From Solirubrobacteraceae bacterium (lineage in GTDB: Bacteria > Actinomycetota > Thermoleophilia > Solirubrobacterales > Solirubrobacteraceae): a stretch of 61,956 nucleotides of DNA. The DNA lies in the NCBI GenBank assembly GCA_030447785.1, contig JAUJOF010000001.1, forward strand, positions 79,691-141,646, in the 5' to 3' direction. Positions 51,429 through 60,426 of the stretch are shown here, piece after piece. Numbering within the stretch: position 1 is the first letter of the stretch; each line of letters begins with the position of its first letter. The position numbers and the translations under genes were made by a program. Under the pieces are notes generated by a model. It saw only the letters and a list, made by a program, of their open reading frames with translations. It had not been told where the DNA came from and did no database searches.

Positions 51429-53547
51429 TCTCGGTGTAGGGCCAGACCAGCCGCTGGGAGCCGGTGTCCGGGAGGCGCGGGTCGGACCGGAGGCGGTACA
51501 TCGCATAGCCGCTGTTGCGCAGCACGGGCGTCCCGACCGCATCGGGCGGGCGGGGCCCCCGCGCCTCGGTCAGCGCGAAGTCGCCGGCGTAACCGAAGGG
51601 CGGGTGGGGGAAGAAGCCCGTCAGCGGCGCACTGGCCGAGACGGGGCGGTTGTCGAGCATGTACCACGTCCACAGCTGGTAGCCGCTTGGCGGCACGTCG
51701 ATGCGCACGCTGGCTCCGGCGGGCAGGCGCTCGTCCCAGCGGGCCAGCTCGAGCACGGGCGCGGTGGCGTATTCGTAGGTCTCGCCCAGCTCACGTGCGG
51801 TGCCCACGGCCAGCGCGACGACCAGGAGGACGCCGCCCACGCCCAGGGCAAGTCGCCGGGGGACGCGCGGCGCGCGCGTCGACGCACGCCACAGCCCCAC
51901 GACGCCCAGGGTGAGCACCAGCGGGGCGAGGAAGGAGAGGATCTTGAAGTAGAAGAGCTCGCCCTGACCGCGCAGGTAGAAGATCAGCGCGAAGCCCAGC
52001 GCGCCAGCGGTCGTGACGCCCATGGCCAGGGCCACCTCGCGGCGCAGCGCGCGGGCGCCGTGGAAGGCCAGCGCGAGGACGCCCAGGACGGCGCCCACCG
52101 CGAGCGGGCCCGACCCCTCGATCCCGAAGAAGCGCGCGAAGGGCAGGTAGGGCAGCGCGGGACCCGACCAGCCGCTCAGGTCGCCGCCGGGGAACACCAC
52201 CGCCGCGGCCGACCACGTCTTCTCGATCACCCCGCGCAGCAGCACGGCCACGACAGGTAGGCACAGCACGCCCAGGATGGCGTAGCCGACGGGGTGCGCG
52301 CGCGGGCGGGGCAGGCCCAGCGCGGCGATCCACCCCGGCCGGCGGCCCTCCGCCTTCGCCCGGCGCCACTGCAGCCAGGCCACCACGCCCAGGAAGAGGG
52401 CGGGGAAGGGCAGCAGCAGCGGATAGGCGAACACGCCCAGCAGCGCGAAGAGGGCCAGGGGCGCCAGCGTGCGCCGGCTGGGGTGCTCGAGGAAGCGCCA
52501 GCCGAAGAGCAGCGTGAAGGGCAGCGTGAGCAGCCCCCAAAGCTGGTTGTAGAAGGGATGAATGGCCAGGTGGAGCACCATCCGGTCCAGCGGGACGAGA
52601 AAGGTCACCGCGGCGGCGGCGCCCAGCGAGGCCGCGAACAGGTGGCGCGCGAGCAGGAACAGGCTCAGAGCCACCAGGCCCAGGAGCACCGCCGAGACGG
52701 TCGCGAAGGCGATCACGGCGCTTTGGCCGGTGAGCTCGGACACCCCGGCCAGGACGTAGTAGATCGGCAGCTTCGAGCGCCAGACGATCGGCACCTGGTC
52801 CACGGGCAGCGCCGGCTCGACCGCCGTCGGCGGCGCGCTGCGCAGCAGCTCGGCGGTGCCCACCGCCAGCACCGCGTCGCCGTTCTCGCCGATCACGGTG
52901 GCGAAGCCGGTGCGAAAGACGGGGATGAGGGCCAGCGAGGCGGCCAGCGCGGCGAGCGCGAGGGGGAGGAGGACGGGAACCAGGCGGTGGGCCAGCGAGC
53001 CCCGCCGGGCGGCGGCGTCCGTGGCGGTGGCGGCGCTCTGACGCGAACCGGCGCCCGCGTCGCGGCGTGCCGCACGCCTGCTGCGCAGGTCGGCCAGCGC
53101 CCTCGCCCCGCCTGCCACCGCGCTTGCGCCCAGCACCACCCCCAGCGCGATGGGCAGAGGTACGCGCACGAGCCCGAGCACGGTCAGCTCGAGAGCCGAG
53201 CAGGCCGCCCCGACGGGCAGCACGAACAGCGCGAGCTCGCGGCGAAGCGTGGCGGGCAGCAACAGGCGCGCGGGCGCATAGCCGCAGACGGCGAACAGCA
53301 GCACGGTCGCGCCCACGGTCCTGGCGACCTCCCAGGCGGCGGCGTAGCCCAGCACGCCCGCGGCCCAGGCCTGGAGTGCGACGATGCCCGCGGCGCCCAG
53401 CACGCCCGCCGCGCAGGCCAGCCACAGGCGTCGCCCGCGGCGTGGGCGCTCCCCGGCCGATCGGGCCGGCGCCTGGGGCGGCGCGGGCGGGCTGGTCGCG
53501 CGCGGACGCGGGCCGGCCACCACGCCGCCGGACGGCGGTGTACTCAT
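51412..53547 (-). CDS. Large polytopic membrane protein, probable GT-C-type glycan enzyme or polymerase
   Basis: 711 residues with a Pro/Arg-rich cytoplasmic N-terminus (~40 residues) and about 12-14 membrane helices. The largest outside loop (residues ~215-260) contains GENGDAVLAVGTAELL and the WRSKLPIYYVLAGVSELTG segment. The C-terminal ~120 residues form a soluble domain (GYQLWTWYMLDNRPVSASAP, FGYAGDFALTEARGP). The layout matches GT-C transferases or O-antigen polymerases, with no single motif that settles it. Its ATG overlaps the stop of the TagA-like gene. Confidence 0.6.
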   Translation of the reverse strand: MSTPPSGGVVAGPRPRATSPPAPPQAPARSAGERPRRGRRLWLACAAGVLGAAGIVALQAWAAGVLGYAAAWEVARTVGATVLLFAVCGYAPARLLLPATLRRELALFVLPVGAACSALELTVLGLVRVPLPIALGVVLGASAVAGGARALADLRSRRAARRDAGAGSRQSAATATDAAARRGSLAHRLVPVLLPLALAALAASLALIPVFRTGFATVIGENGDAVLAVGTAELLRSAPPTAVEPALPVDQVPIVWRSKLPIYYVLAGVSELTGQSAVIAFATVSAVLLGLVALSLFLLARHLFAASLGAAAAVTFLVPLDRMVLHLAIHPFYNQLWGLLTLPFTLLFGWRFLEHPSRRTLAPLALFALLGVFAYPLLLPFPALFLGVVAWLQWRRAKAEGRRPGWIAALGLPRPRAHPVGYAILGVLCLPVVAVLLRGVIEKTWSAAAVVFPGGDLSGWSGPALPYLPFARFFGIEGSGPLAVGAVLGVLALAFHGARALRREVALAMGVTTAGALGFALIFYLRGQGELFYFKILSFLAPLVLTLGVVGLWRASTRAPRVPRRLALGVGGVLLVVALAVGTARELGETYEYATAPVLELARWDERLPAGASVRIDVPPSGYQLWTWYMLDNRPVSASAPLTGFFPHPPFGYAGDFALTEARGPRPPDAVGTPVLRNSGYAMYRLRSDPRLPDTGSQRLVWPYTEITPGG

Positions 53548-54374
53548 CGCAGGGGGGTCGGAGCGCCGTCGCCGTCGGTGCGGGCACGCGCCTGCGCGGC
53601 CACCCGCCCCAGGAACTGCGGGTTGCCCACCAGGTAGCGCCGCCACATCCGCTGGGGCTCGACGGCGAGGCGGAAGATCCACTCCAGCCCGTTGTCCGAC
53701 AGCCAGCGGGGGGCCCGCGGCACGCGTCCGGAGACGTAGTCGAACAGCGCGCCGACGGTCCACACCACGCCGGCGTCCAGCCGCGGGGCGGTGCGCTGCA
53801 CCCACAACTCCTGCTTGGGACTGCCCATGCCCACCAGCACGATGTCCGGCCGGCGCGCGTTGAGATCCTCCACCACGCGCTCGGCGTGCGGTGAGTCGAG
53901 GTCGAAGTAACCGTGATGGGAACCTGCGACGCGCAGGCGAGGGTGGCGCTGGCGCAGGCGGGCGGCCGCCTGGGCGGCCACCATCGGCTCCGATCCGAGC
54001 AGGTACACCGAGGCGTCCTGGGCCTCACACAGGGCAGCGAGGTCCCACACCCAGTCGGCGCCGGTCATGCGGTGGGGGATGGGAGCCTCCAGGGCGCGGG
54101 CGGCCAGGCGCACCCCGTAGCCGTCGCAGTAGACGAGGTCGGCTTGCTCCAGGGCGTCGCGCAGCGAGGACTCCTCGAGCGACTGGTTGAGCACGTGTGC
54201 GTTGACGTACATGACGCGCCGCGGCGGGCCCCCTTGACCCACCCAGCCCGTGATGCGCGCCAGCAGCTGGTGGGGCGGCGCGAGGTCGACGGGGATGTCG
54301 AAGATCCGCGCCTGCCCGTCGTCCGCCAAGGTGAGCGACGGGTCGTCCGTTCTAAAGGCCGTCTCTGTCGACAT
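53544..54374 (-). CDS. WecG/TagA/CpsF-family glycosyltransferase (GT26)
   Basis: A 276-residue transferase: MYVNAHVLNQSLEESSLRDA, VYCDGYGVRLAARALEAPIP, RMTGADWVWDLAALCEAQ, VYLLGSEP and the family hallmark LVGMGSPKQELWVQ. It adds ManNAc-type or related sugars to lipid-linked intermediates. I use the ATG at 54374; a GTG 22 codons upstream is in frame but adds non-conserved residues. It forms a two-gene operon with the membrane protein downstream. Confidence 0.9.
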   Translation of the reverse strand: MSTETAFRTDDPSLTLADDGQARIFDIPVDLAPPHQLLARITGWVGQGGPPRRVMYVNAHVLNQSLEESSLRDALEQADLVYCDGYGVRLAARALEAPIPHRMTGADWVWDLAALCEAQDASVYLLGSEPMVAAQAAARLRQRHPRLRVAGSHHGYFDLDSPHAERVVEDLNARRPDIVLVGMGSPKQELWVQRTAPRLDAGVVWTVGALFDYVSGRVPRAPRWLSDNGLEWIFRLAVEPQRMWRRYLVGNPQFLGRVAAQARARTDGDGAPTPLR

Positions 54375-54501
54375 CTGTACCGCTGTGGAACCTCGCACCA
54401 CTCGCACTCCCTCGGGGCGAGCATGGTACGGCGTCGTCACCTCGCCGTGTCGCGCCCGCTCGGCATGACGTGCGCTCCCTGACCGGCCCTAGGCTCAGCC
54501 C

Positions 54502-55515
54502 GTGCCGACCGTGCTCGTGGACGCCCGCGATGCCGCCCAGGCCGCGCCGCGCGGGGTCGGGCGCTACGTGCGCGGGCTCCTGGGCGGTCTGGCCGGCGTC
54601 GACGGGTGGCGCGTTCGTGCGCCCACCGGCGGTCTGCCGGGCCCCGAGCTGGTCCACGAGCAGCTCGGGCTGGGCCTGGTCGCGCGCCGTGTGCGCGCCG
54701 ACGTGCTGCACGCACCCAACTGCTTCCTCCCGCTGGTGCGCCCCTGCCCGGGGGTGGTCAGCGTCCACGACCTGGCCTTCGAGGCCCACCCGGAGGACTT
54801 CGCGCCGCGTACCGGCTGGAAGTTCCGCACCGTGACCCCGCGCGCGGTGCGCTCGGCCCAGCGGGTGATCTGCGTCTCGGCGTGGACGGCGCGCGACGTC
54901 GAGCGCCGCTACGGCGCCGACCCCGCCCGCCTGCGCGTGGTGCCCAACGCCGCCTCGCTGCCGGTGGGCAGCGCCCCCGTGCCGGAGGGGCCGTACGTGA
55001 TCGCGGTGGGCGACGTTCGCGCCAAGAAGAACCTCGTGCGGCTGGTGCGCGCCTTCCGTGCCCTGCGCGCCGACGGGCTGCCTCACCGCCTCGTGGTGGC
55101 GGGGCCCGACGCCGGGCAGGCGGCCACGCTGCGCGCCGAGGCCGGCGGTGCGCCGGTGGAGCTGACCGGCTGGGTGGACGACGCCCGGCTGGACGCGCTG
55201 CTGCGCGGCGCCGACGCGCTGGTGCATCCCAGCCTCTACGAGGGCTTCGGGATCGTGCTCGTGGAGGCGATGGCGCGAGGCGTGCCGGTGGTCAGCTCGA
55301 ACGCCACCGCCCTGCCCGAGACCGTCGGCGACGCGGCCGTCCTCTTCGACCCGCTCGACGAGGGCGAGCTGGCGGGCGCGCTGCGCCGCGTGCTGGACGA
55401 TCGCGCGCTGCGCGAGCGCCTCGTGGTCGCCGGCCGCGCGCGGGCGGCGCAGTTCACGTGGGAGCGCAGCGCCCGCGCGACCGCCGTCGTCTACGCGGAG
55501 GCGCTGGAGGCATGA
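54502..55515 (+). CDS. Glycosyltransferase family 4 (mannosyltransferase-like)
   Basis: A 337-residue GT-B enzyme: GVGRYVRGLLGGL near the start, VVSVHDLAFEAHPEDF, ICVSAWTARDVERRYGADP, IAVGDVRAKKNLVRLVRAF and the donor site ALVHPSLYEGFGIVLVEAMA. Similar proteins transfer mannose or rhamnose. GTG start with TAGGCT exactly 6 nt upstream, identical in hexamer and following cagccc to the phosphatase gene at 21997. Overlaps the next gene (ATGA). Confidence 0.88.
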   Translation: MPTVLVDARDAAQAAPRGVGRYVRGLLGGLAGVDGWRVRAPTGGLPGPELVHEQLGLGLVARRVRADVLHAPNCFLPLVRPCPGVVSVHDLAFEAHPEDFAPRTGWKFRTVTPRAVRSAQRVICVSAWTARDVERRYGADPARLRVVPNAASLPVGSAPVPEGPYVIAVGDVRAKKNLVRLVRAFRALRADGLPHRLVVAGPDAGQAATLRAEAGGAPVELTGWVDDARLDALLRGADALVHPSLYEGFGIVLVEAMARGVPVVSSNATALPETVGDAAVLFDPLDEGELAGALRRVLDDRALRERLVVAGRARAAQFTWERSARATAVVYAEALEA

Positions 55516-56513
55516 GGACCGCGATCGTGATGCTCTCGGTGGACGAGGCCTGGCGCCTGGAGCGCTCCCTGCCCGCGGCGCTGGCCCAGCCCGGGGCCGA
55601 GGTACTCGTCGTCGACAACGCCTGCTCGGACGGGACGGCCGACCTCGCCCGTCGTCTGGAGGCGCGCGTGCTGACCCTGCCCGAGCGGCGCTCCTATGCG
55701 GCGGCGATCAACGCGGGGCTCGCGGCGGCCCCGGACGCCGGCGCGGTGCTGCTGCTGAACGCCGACTGCACGCTGGACGCCGGCTTCCTCGCGGCCGCTC
55801 GCCCGCGTCTGGAGGAGCCCGGGGTCGGCTCGGTCGCGCCGCTGCTCCTGCGCGCCACCGGCATGGAGGAGGCCGACCGCCTCGACGTGCTCGACGCCGC
55901 CGGCATGACCATCGACCGCCGGCGCAAGAACGGGCTGATCGGCCACGGCGTGCCGGCGCGGGTGAGGACGGGCTGGCGCGAGGACCCCTTCGGCCCCGAC
56001 GGCGCCTGCGCGCTGTACCGCCGGGAGGTGCTCGACGCGGTCGCCGTGGACGGCGAGGTCCTCGACGAGGACATGGCCCTGTGGGCCTCGGACGCCGACC
56101 TGGCCTGGCGCGCGCGACTGGCCGGCTGGCGCTGCGTGCACGAGCCGCGTGCGCTGGCCTGGCACGTGCGCTTCTACTCGCCCACCACCCGCGCCGCCCT
56201 CCCGCCCGAGCATCGCCGCCTGCAGTTTCGCAATCGACTGCTGATGATGGCCAAGAACGACCGGTGGAGCGATCTGCGCGGCGACCTGCATCACGTGCTC
56301 GCCTACGAGGTCCTCGCGCTCGGCCACACCCTGTTGCGCGAGCGCTCGCTGCTGGCCGCCTACCCCGACGCGCTGGCCCATCTCCCCGCCGCACGCCGGC
56401 GCCGGCTGGTCATCCAGGTTCGGCGGAGAGCGGGCCGCCCGCCCTTCTCCGCGCCACCCCGGGCGCTGAAGCACCAATCTCAGTTGGCCGGCCGTCCCGG
56501 GCGGATCGCGTAG
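55512..56513 (+). CDS. Glycosyltransferase family 2 (rhamnosyl/galactofuranosyl-like)
   Basis: A 333-residue GT-A enzyme: EVLVVDNACSDGTADLARRL, AAINAGLAAAPDAGAVLLLN, the DxD-type LLNADCTLD, FGPDGACALYRREVLDAV and DEDMALWASDADLAWRARLA with the catalytic acid region. The C-terminal ~60 residues are Arg/Pro-rich. The stop codon lies in the loop of a strong hairpin. Cotranscribed with the GT4 gene before it. Confidence 0.87.
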   Translation: MRTAIVMLSVDEAWRLERSLPAALAQPGAEVLVVDNACSDGTADLARRLEARVLTLPERRSYAAAINAGLAAAPDAGAVLLLNADCTLDAGFLAAARPRLEEPGVGSVAPLLLRATGMEEADRLDVLDAAGMTIDRRRKNGLIGHGVPARVRTGWREDPFGPDGACALYRREVLDAVAVDGEVLDEDMALWASDADLAWRARLAGWRCVHEPRALAWHVRFYSPTTRAALPPEHRRLQFRNRLLMMAKNDRWSDLRGDLHHVLAYEVLALGHTLLRERSLLAAYPDALAHLPAARRRRLVIQVRRRAGRPPFSAPPRALKHQSQLAGRPGRIA

Positions 56514-56527
56514 CGATCTGCCCGGGA
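56495..56527 (+). terminator. 15-bp hairpin straddling the GT2 stop codon
   Basis: TCCCGGGCGGATCGC (56495-56509) pairs with GCGATCTGCCCGGGA (56513-56527) with a single G-U and a 3-nt loop. The TAG stop (56511-56513) spans the loop and the first base of the right arm. Very stable; it probably ends the GT4-GT2 transcript and may slow ribosomes finishing the gene. Confidence 0.6.
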
Positions 56528-56548
56528 CTCGCCGCCGGAACGGCGAAG

Positions 56549-56585
56549 CGATCCTCTCTCGAAGGATCGACATGGATGTCGATCC
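56549..56585 (+). other. Two overlapping, mutually exclusive inverted repeats
   Basis: CGATCCT (56549-56555) pairs with AGGATCG (56563-56569). The overlapping GGATCGACAT (56564-56573) pairs with ATGTCGATCC (56576-56585) around 2 nt. Because the segment GGATCG belongs to both, only one stem can form at a time. Follows the terminator hairpin and precedes the Uma2 gene by ~67 bp. Possible attenuator, REP-like element or protein-binding site. Confidence 0.45.
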
Positions 56586-56652
56586 CGTCCCCTGAGATGC
56601 GGCCTTTCGCCTGCATGACACAGCCTCACCTCAGCGGTACCCTCGTCGGGCG

Positions 56653-57231
56653 ATGCCCGTCGAGCTGCAGGAACCCGCGGTCGCCTGGCGGCTCCCGCTG
56701 GAGCGCTACCACGAGCTGATCGACGGCGGTCTGCTGGGCGAGGACGACCGTGTCGAGCTGATCGAGGGAGTGCTGGTGGCCATGAGCCCCAAGGGGCCGG
56801 AGCACGACGCCGCGGTGGAGTGGCTGACCGAGCGCTTCGTCACGCGGCTCGCCGGCCGCGCCAGCGTGCGTGTGCAGAGCGCGCTGACCTTCCCCGGGCT
56901 CGACTCCGAGCCCGAGCCGGACCTGGTGGTGGTCGCGCGCGACGCGCCCCGCCCGCGCCACCCGTCGGCTGCCCTGCTGATCGTCGAGGTCGCCGTCTCC
57001 TCGCTGCGCTACGACCGGCACGTCAAGGCGCCCCTCTACGCGCGCGCCGGCATCCCGGAGCTGTGGATCGTCGACCTCGCCGGTGAGGCGATCGAGCGCT
57101 TCTCGGTCCCGGCGCAGGACGGCTACGCCCGCCAGGAGCGCTTCACCGCCGAGGCCACCCTGGTGCCCGAGGAGCTGGGCACCCCCGAGGTCTCTGTCGC
57201 CGCGCTACTGGGCTTCGCGCTCGGACGCTGA
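56653..57231 (+). CDS. Uma2-family (DUF820) putative restriction-like endonuclease
   Basis: A 192-residue PD-(D/E)xK-fold protein: YHELIDGGLLGEDDRVELIEG, then SPKGPEHDAAVEWLTERF, SEPEPDLVVVARD (Asp), LIVEVAVSSLRYDRHVK (Glu-x-Ala-type site with a later Lys) and YARAGIPELWIVDLAG. These are numerous in actinobacteria and cyanobacteria and their role is unclear; many sit in mobile or accessory settings. TACCCT lies 9 nt before the ATG. The 3' end overlaps the convergent methyltransferase gene by 27 bp. Confidence 0.87.
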   Translation: MPVELQEPAVAWRLPLERYHELIDGGLLGEDDRVELIEGVLVAMSPKGPEHDAAVEWLTERFVTRLAGRASVRVQSALTFPGLDSEPEPDLVVVARDAPRPRHPSAALLIVEVAVSSLRYDRHVKAPLYARAGIPELWIVDLAGEAIERFSVPAQDGYARQERFTAEATLVPEELGTPEVSVAALLGFALGR

Positions 57232-58134
57232 GCGCTCGGGCGCTCGGGCGATGACCTGCATGCGGTCGCCGAAGTCGGGCGCCCACATGCGCTCGGCCAC
57301 GCCCGCGGTCCGCGCGCCGCCCACCAGCACGCGGGCGAGCGGCGGGGAGTAGCCGCCGATGCGGTCGAGGTAGTAGCGCACGGTGAAGGCCTTGGGGGCG
57401 GTGGCGACCTCGAGGACCTCCCAGCCGTGGCGGTGCAACAGCACGCCCAGCGAGCCCCGCGTGAAGTACTGCACGTGGGTGGGCAGCACCGACCACCAGC
57501 GAGCGCCCAGCGCCCGGGCCAGGCGCGAGCCCGCGTCGGGCAGCGCGAACCATGCCAGCCGCGGCCCGTCCGCCCGCAGCAGCCCGGCGAGGCGGTCCAG
57601 CGCCTCGCCGGGGCGGGGCAGGTGCTCGATCACGTCCCCGAGCACCACCGCGTCGAAGGCCGCGGGCGGCAGGTCGGCGGCCAGCAGCTCCTCGGTGCGC
57701 ACGTCCAGGCCGAGCCGCTCGCGGGCGTAGGTCGAGGCGAAGGCGCTGGGCTCCACGCCCGTGGTCTCCCATCCCCGGTTGCGGGCCTCGGCCAGCAGGA
57801 AGCCCACCCAGCAGCCCAGGTCGAGCAGGCGACCGGGTGCCCCCGCCCAGCGCTCGATGCGCGCCAGCGCGCGGCGGGCGGTTTCGCGCTGGCCGATCTC
57901 CTCTTCGACGTAGGCCTCCGAGGCCGCCTCGCCGTAGGCCGCCCCCAGCGCGGCGTCCGAGGGCATGTGCTCGAGCTGGCGGTGGCCGCAGCGCGGGCAG
58001 CGCACGAGGTCGCTCAGCGCGGTGCCGAACGCGTCGGTGGTGGGGACGAGGCCGGCGGCGCCGGCCTCGCCGGCCACGCGCAGGTCGGCGACCAGCCCGC
58101 CGGCGGCGCAGGCGCAGCACCGCGGCGACGTCAC
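57205..58134 (-). CDS. Class I SAM-dependent methyltransferase with N-terminal zinc-ribbon-like segment
   Basis: A 309-residue protein. The N-terminus has CCACAAGG and CPRCGHRQLE, a four-Cys zinc site typical of sugar-modifying methyltransferases. The SAM domain follows: RLLDLGCWVGFLLAEARNRG (motif I; Trp where Gly is usual), AFDAVVLGDVIEHLPRPGEA and a C-terminal region with THVQYFTRGSLGVLLHRHGW. Probably methylates a sugar or glycan end. GTG start overlapping the stop of the membrane transferase. Confidence 0.85.
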   Translation of the reverse strand: MTSPRCCACAAGGLVADLRVAGEAGAAGLVPTTDAFGTALSDLVRCPRCGHRQLEHMPSDAALGAAYGEAASEAYVEEEIGQRETARRALARIERWAGAPGRLLDLGCWVGFLLAEARNRGWETTGVEPSAFASTYARERLGLDVRTEELLAADLPPAAFDAVVLGDVIEHLPRPGEALDRLAGLLRADGPRLAWFALPDAGSRLARALGARWWSVLPTHVQYFTRGSLGVLLHRHGWEVLEVATAPKAFTVRYYLDRIGGYSPPLARVLVGGARTAGVAERMWAPDFGDRMQVIARAPERSASEREAQ

Positions 58135-59387
58135 GTCAGTCTTCCCCCGGCGCGGGCGACGAACGGGGTGGAGCAGGCCAGCACGACGATGAGCGGCTCG
58201 AGTGGCGCGCGGTAGCGCGTCCCCGACGCGCTGGTGTAGACGATCGAGGCGGCCAGCGCCAGCGCGAGCACGGGCAGCACCAGGGCTTGCCGGCCGCGGT
58301 GGCGCCACAGCGCGACGAGCGCCAGTCCGAGCAGCGGGTAGTACATGAGCAGCCCGACCTGTGTGGCGCCCACCGAGCGTCCCTCGAAGGGCACCTCGAC
58401 CAGCGCCAGCGACGGGTCGCGCAGGTCCCACAGGCGTACGATGCCGTTCCAGAAGAAGGCCTGGGGCACCGACGCCGGGTTCTCGGCGATGTAGTCGAAG
58501 GCCAGCCGCTGGAGGGCGTCCTGGAACTCGCTGTCGGACGTCGGCGTATCCAGCAGCCGCTCGGCGGCGGGGATGCGGATCCGGCACGCATAGGGAAAGT
58601 CCTCGCTGGCGGCGGACAGCTCGTTGAACGTGCAGTACCCCGCCGCGCTCTGGACGGAGACCGGCACGAACCCCCCATCGACCACGGCGTTGCGGATCGT
58701 CCACGGGGCCACGCACAGCGCCGCGATGGCCACCGCCGCGGCGGTCAGGCCCACGCCGCGCCGCCAGCCCGCCGCGGCGATCCAGGCCACGAGCACGCCG
58801 GCCAGCAGGAAGCCCGAGCTGGGGCGCACGAGGATGGTCAGGCCCACCAGCACGCCGGTGGCCACCACCGTGCGCCGCGTGGGTCGGCGGTCGAGGACGA
58901 GCAGGAGGACCGCGAGCCCCAGCGGCACCGCGAGGGCCTCGGAGTACAGGCGCACCTCGAACTGCCAGGCCAGCGGGTACACGGCCACCACGAAGGCCGC
59001 GGCCACCGCCGCGCCGGCGCCGAACAGGCGCCGTGCCAGCAGGAAGGTCAGGCTCACCGTGACCGGCGTGACCGCCAGCGCCTGCACGCCCATGACCAGC
59101 TGGGGGTCGGGGCCCAACAGCCAGTACCAGACGCCCACCCACGCGGTGTACAGCGGCGCCTTCCACAGCGAGGGGTGCAGCTCGCCGAAGGGGGTGGTCG
59201 ACCACCACAGCAGCCCGTCGGCGAACAGCCGCCCCTGCAGGTCGTACTCGAGCTGGTCGCCCGCCAGCGCGTGGCCATCCGTCAGGGCCAGCGAGGCCAG
59301 TCGCACCCCGACGGCCAGCGCGATGGCCGTCCCCAACAGAGGTGCCTCGCGCCCCGAGAGGCCGAGGCGGGCGAGCGTGCGACCCAT
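58131..59387 (-). CDS. Membrane glycosyltransferase, PMT/ArnT-like (GT-C)
   Basis: A 418-residue protein with about ten helices. The first loop has GDQLEYDLQGRLFADGLLWW with the acidic residues expected for GT-C catalysis, followed by LWKAPLYTAWVGVWYWLLG, the RLYSEALAVPLGLAVL helix and LVRPSSGFLLAGVLVAW. It should use a polyprenyl-linked sugar on the outer face. TATACT lies 11 nt before the ATG on this strand. Coupled with the methyltransferase downstream and divergent from the GT2 gene. Confidence 0.8.
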   Translation of the reverse strand: MGRTLARLGLSGREAPLLGTAIALAVGVRLASLALTDGHALAGDQLEYDLQGRLFADGLLWWSTTPFGELHPSLWKAPLYTAWVGVWYWLLGPDPQLVMGVQALAVTPVTVSLTFLLARRLFGAGAAVAAAFVVAVYPLAWQFEVRLYSEALAVPLGLAVLLLVLDRRPTRRTVVATGVLVGLTILVRPSSGFLLAGVLVAWIAAAGWRRGVGLTAAAVAIAALCVAPWTIRNAVVDGGFVPVSVQSAAGYCTFNELSAASEDFPYACRIRIPAAERLLDTPTSDSEFQDALQRLAFDYIAENPASVPQAFFWNGIVRLWDLRDPSLALVEVPFEGRSVGATQVGLLMYYPLLGLALVALWRHRGRQALVLPVLALALAASIVYTSASGTRYRAPLEPLIVVLACSTPFVARAGGRLT

Positions 59388-59451
59388 GGCGGCGCGCGAG
59401 TATACGGTCGGCTCGGCGCGCTGCGCCAATGGCCCTTCTAGGATGGGCCGG

Positions 59452-60426
59452 ATGCCCGAGCGTGCGCTGCAGCTGCTCACGGTGGTCACGCCCATGCTCG
59501 ACGAGGAGTCCACCGTGGACCCCTTCCACGCGCGGCTGGCCGGCGCGCTGGACGGTCTGCCGTGGGAGCTCGTGGTGGTCGACGACGGCTCCACCGACGC
59601 CACGCCGCGGCTGCTCGACGAGCTGGCCGCCCGGGACGCGCGCGTGCGGGTCATCCACCTCTCGCGGCGCTTCGGCCACCAGACCGCGCTGACGGCGGGG
59701 CTGGACCATGCGCGCGGCGACGCGGTGGTGATGCTCGACGGCGATCTGCAGGACCCACCCGAGCTGATCCTCACCATGCTCGACCGCTGGCGGGAGGGCG
59801 CCGACGTGGTCTACGGCGCGCGCACCGAGCGCGGCGGCGAGTCGCCCTTCAAGCTGGCCACCGCGCGGGGCTTCTACCGGGTGCTGGGCCGCCTGTCCGA
59901 CGTGCCCCTGCAGAGCGACTCGGGCGACTTCCGCCTCCTCGACCGCCGCGCGCTCGACGCGTTGCAATCCATGCGCGAGCGCAACCGCTATCTGCGCGGG
60001 ATGACCGTCTGGGTCGGCTTCACGCAGACCGCCGTGCCCTACCGCCGCGAGGTGCGCCACGCGGGCGCCACCAAGTATCCGCTGCGGCGGATGCTGCGCT
60101 TCGCACTGGACGCCATCGCGTCCTTCTCCCACGTGCCCCTGCAGGTGGCCTCGCTCATGGGCTTCCTCTTCGCCGCCCTGGCCTTCCTGGCCATCCCGGT
60201 GGCGCTGACCTTCAAGGCGCTGGGCCAGTTCGTGCCCGGCGCCACCACCACGATCATCGCCGTGCTCCTGCTGGGCGGCATCCAGCTGATGGCCATCGGC
60301 CTCATCGGCGAGTACGTGGGGCGCATCTACGACGAGGTCAAGGGCCGCCCCCTCTACGTCGTGCGCTCCCGGGTCAACGTCGCCGAGCCCGCACCGGATG
60401 AGCCAGAGCGCCTCCCCGTCCCTTAG
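59452..60426 (+). CDS. Polyprenyl-phosphate glycosyltransferase, GT2 (DPM/GtrB type)
   Basis: A 324-residue protein: GT-A domain with VVTPMLDEESTVDPFHARL, ELVVVDDGSTDATPRLLDEL, HLSRRFGHQTALTAGLDHAR, MLDGDLQDPPELILTML (metal site) and QSDSGDFRLLDRRALDAL, then two C-terminal membrane helices ending IGLIGEYVGRIYDEVKGRPL. It makes polyprenyl-phosphate-sugar donors, which would feed the GT-C enzymes in this locus. TAGGAT lies 7 nt before the ATG. Confidence 0.92.
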   Translation: MPERALQLLTVVTPMLDEESTVDPFHARLAGALDGLPWELVVVDDGSTDATPRLLDELAARDARVRVIHLSRRFGHQTALTAGLDHARGDAVVMLDGDLQDPPELILTMLDRWREGADVVYGARTERGGESPFKLATARGFYRVLGRLSDVPLQSDSGDFRLLDRRALDALQSMRERNRYLRGMTVWVGFTQTAVPYRREVRHAGATKYPLRRMLRFALDAIASFSHVPLQVASLMGFLFAALAFLAIPVALTFKALGQFVPGATTTIIAVLLLGGIQLMAIGLIGEYVGRIYDEVKGRPLYVVRSRVNVAEPAPDEPERLPVP

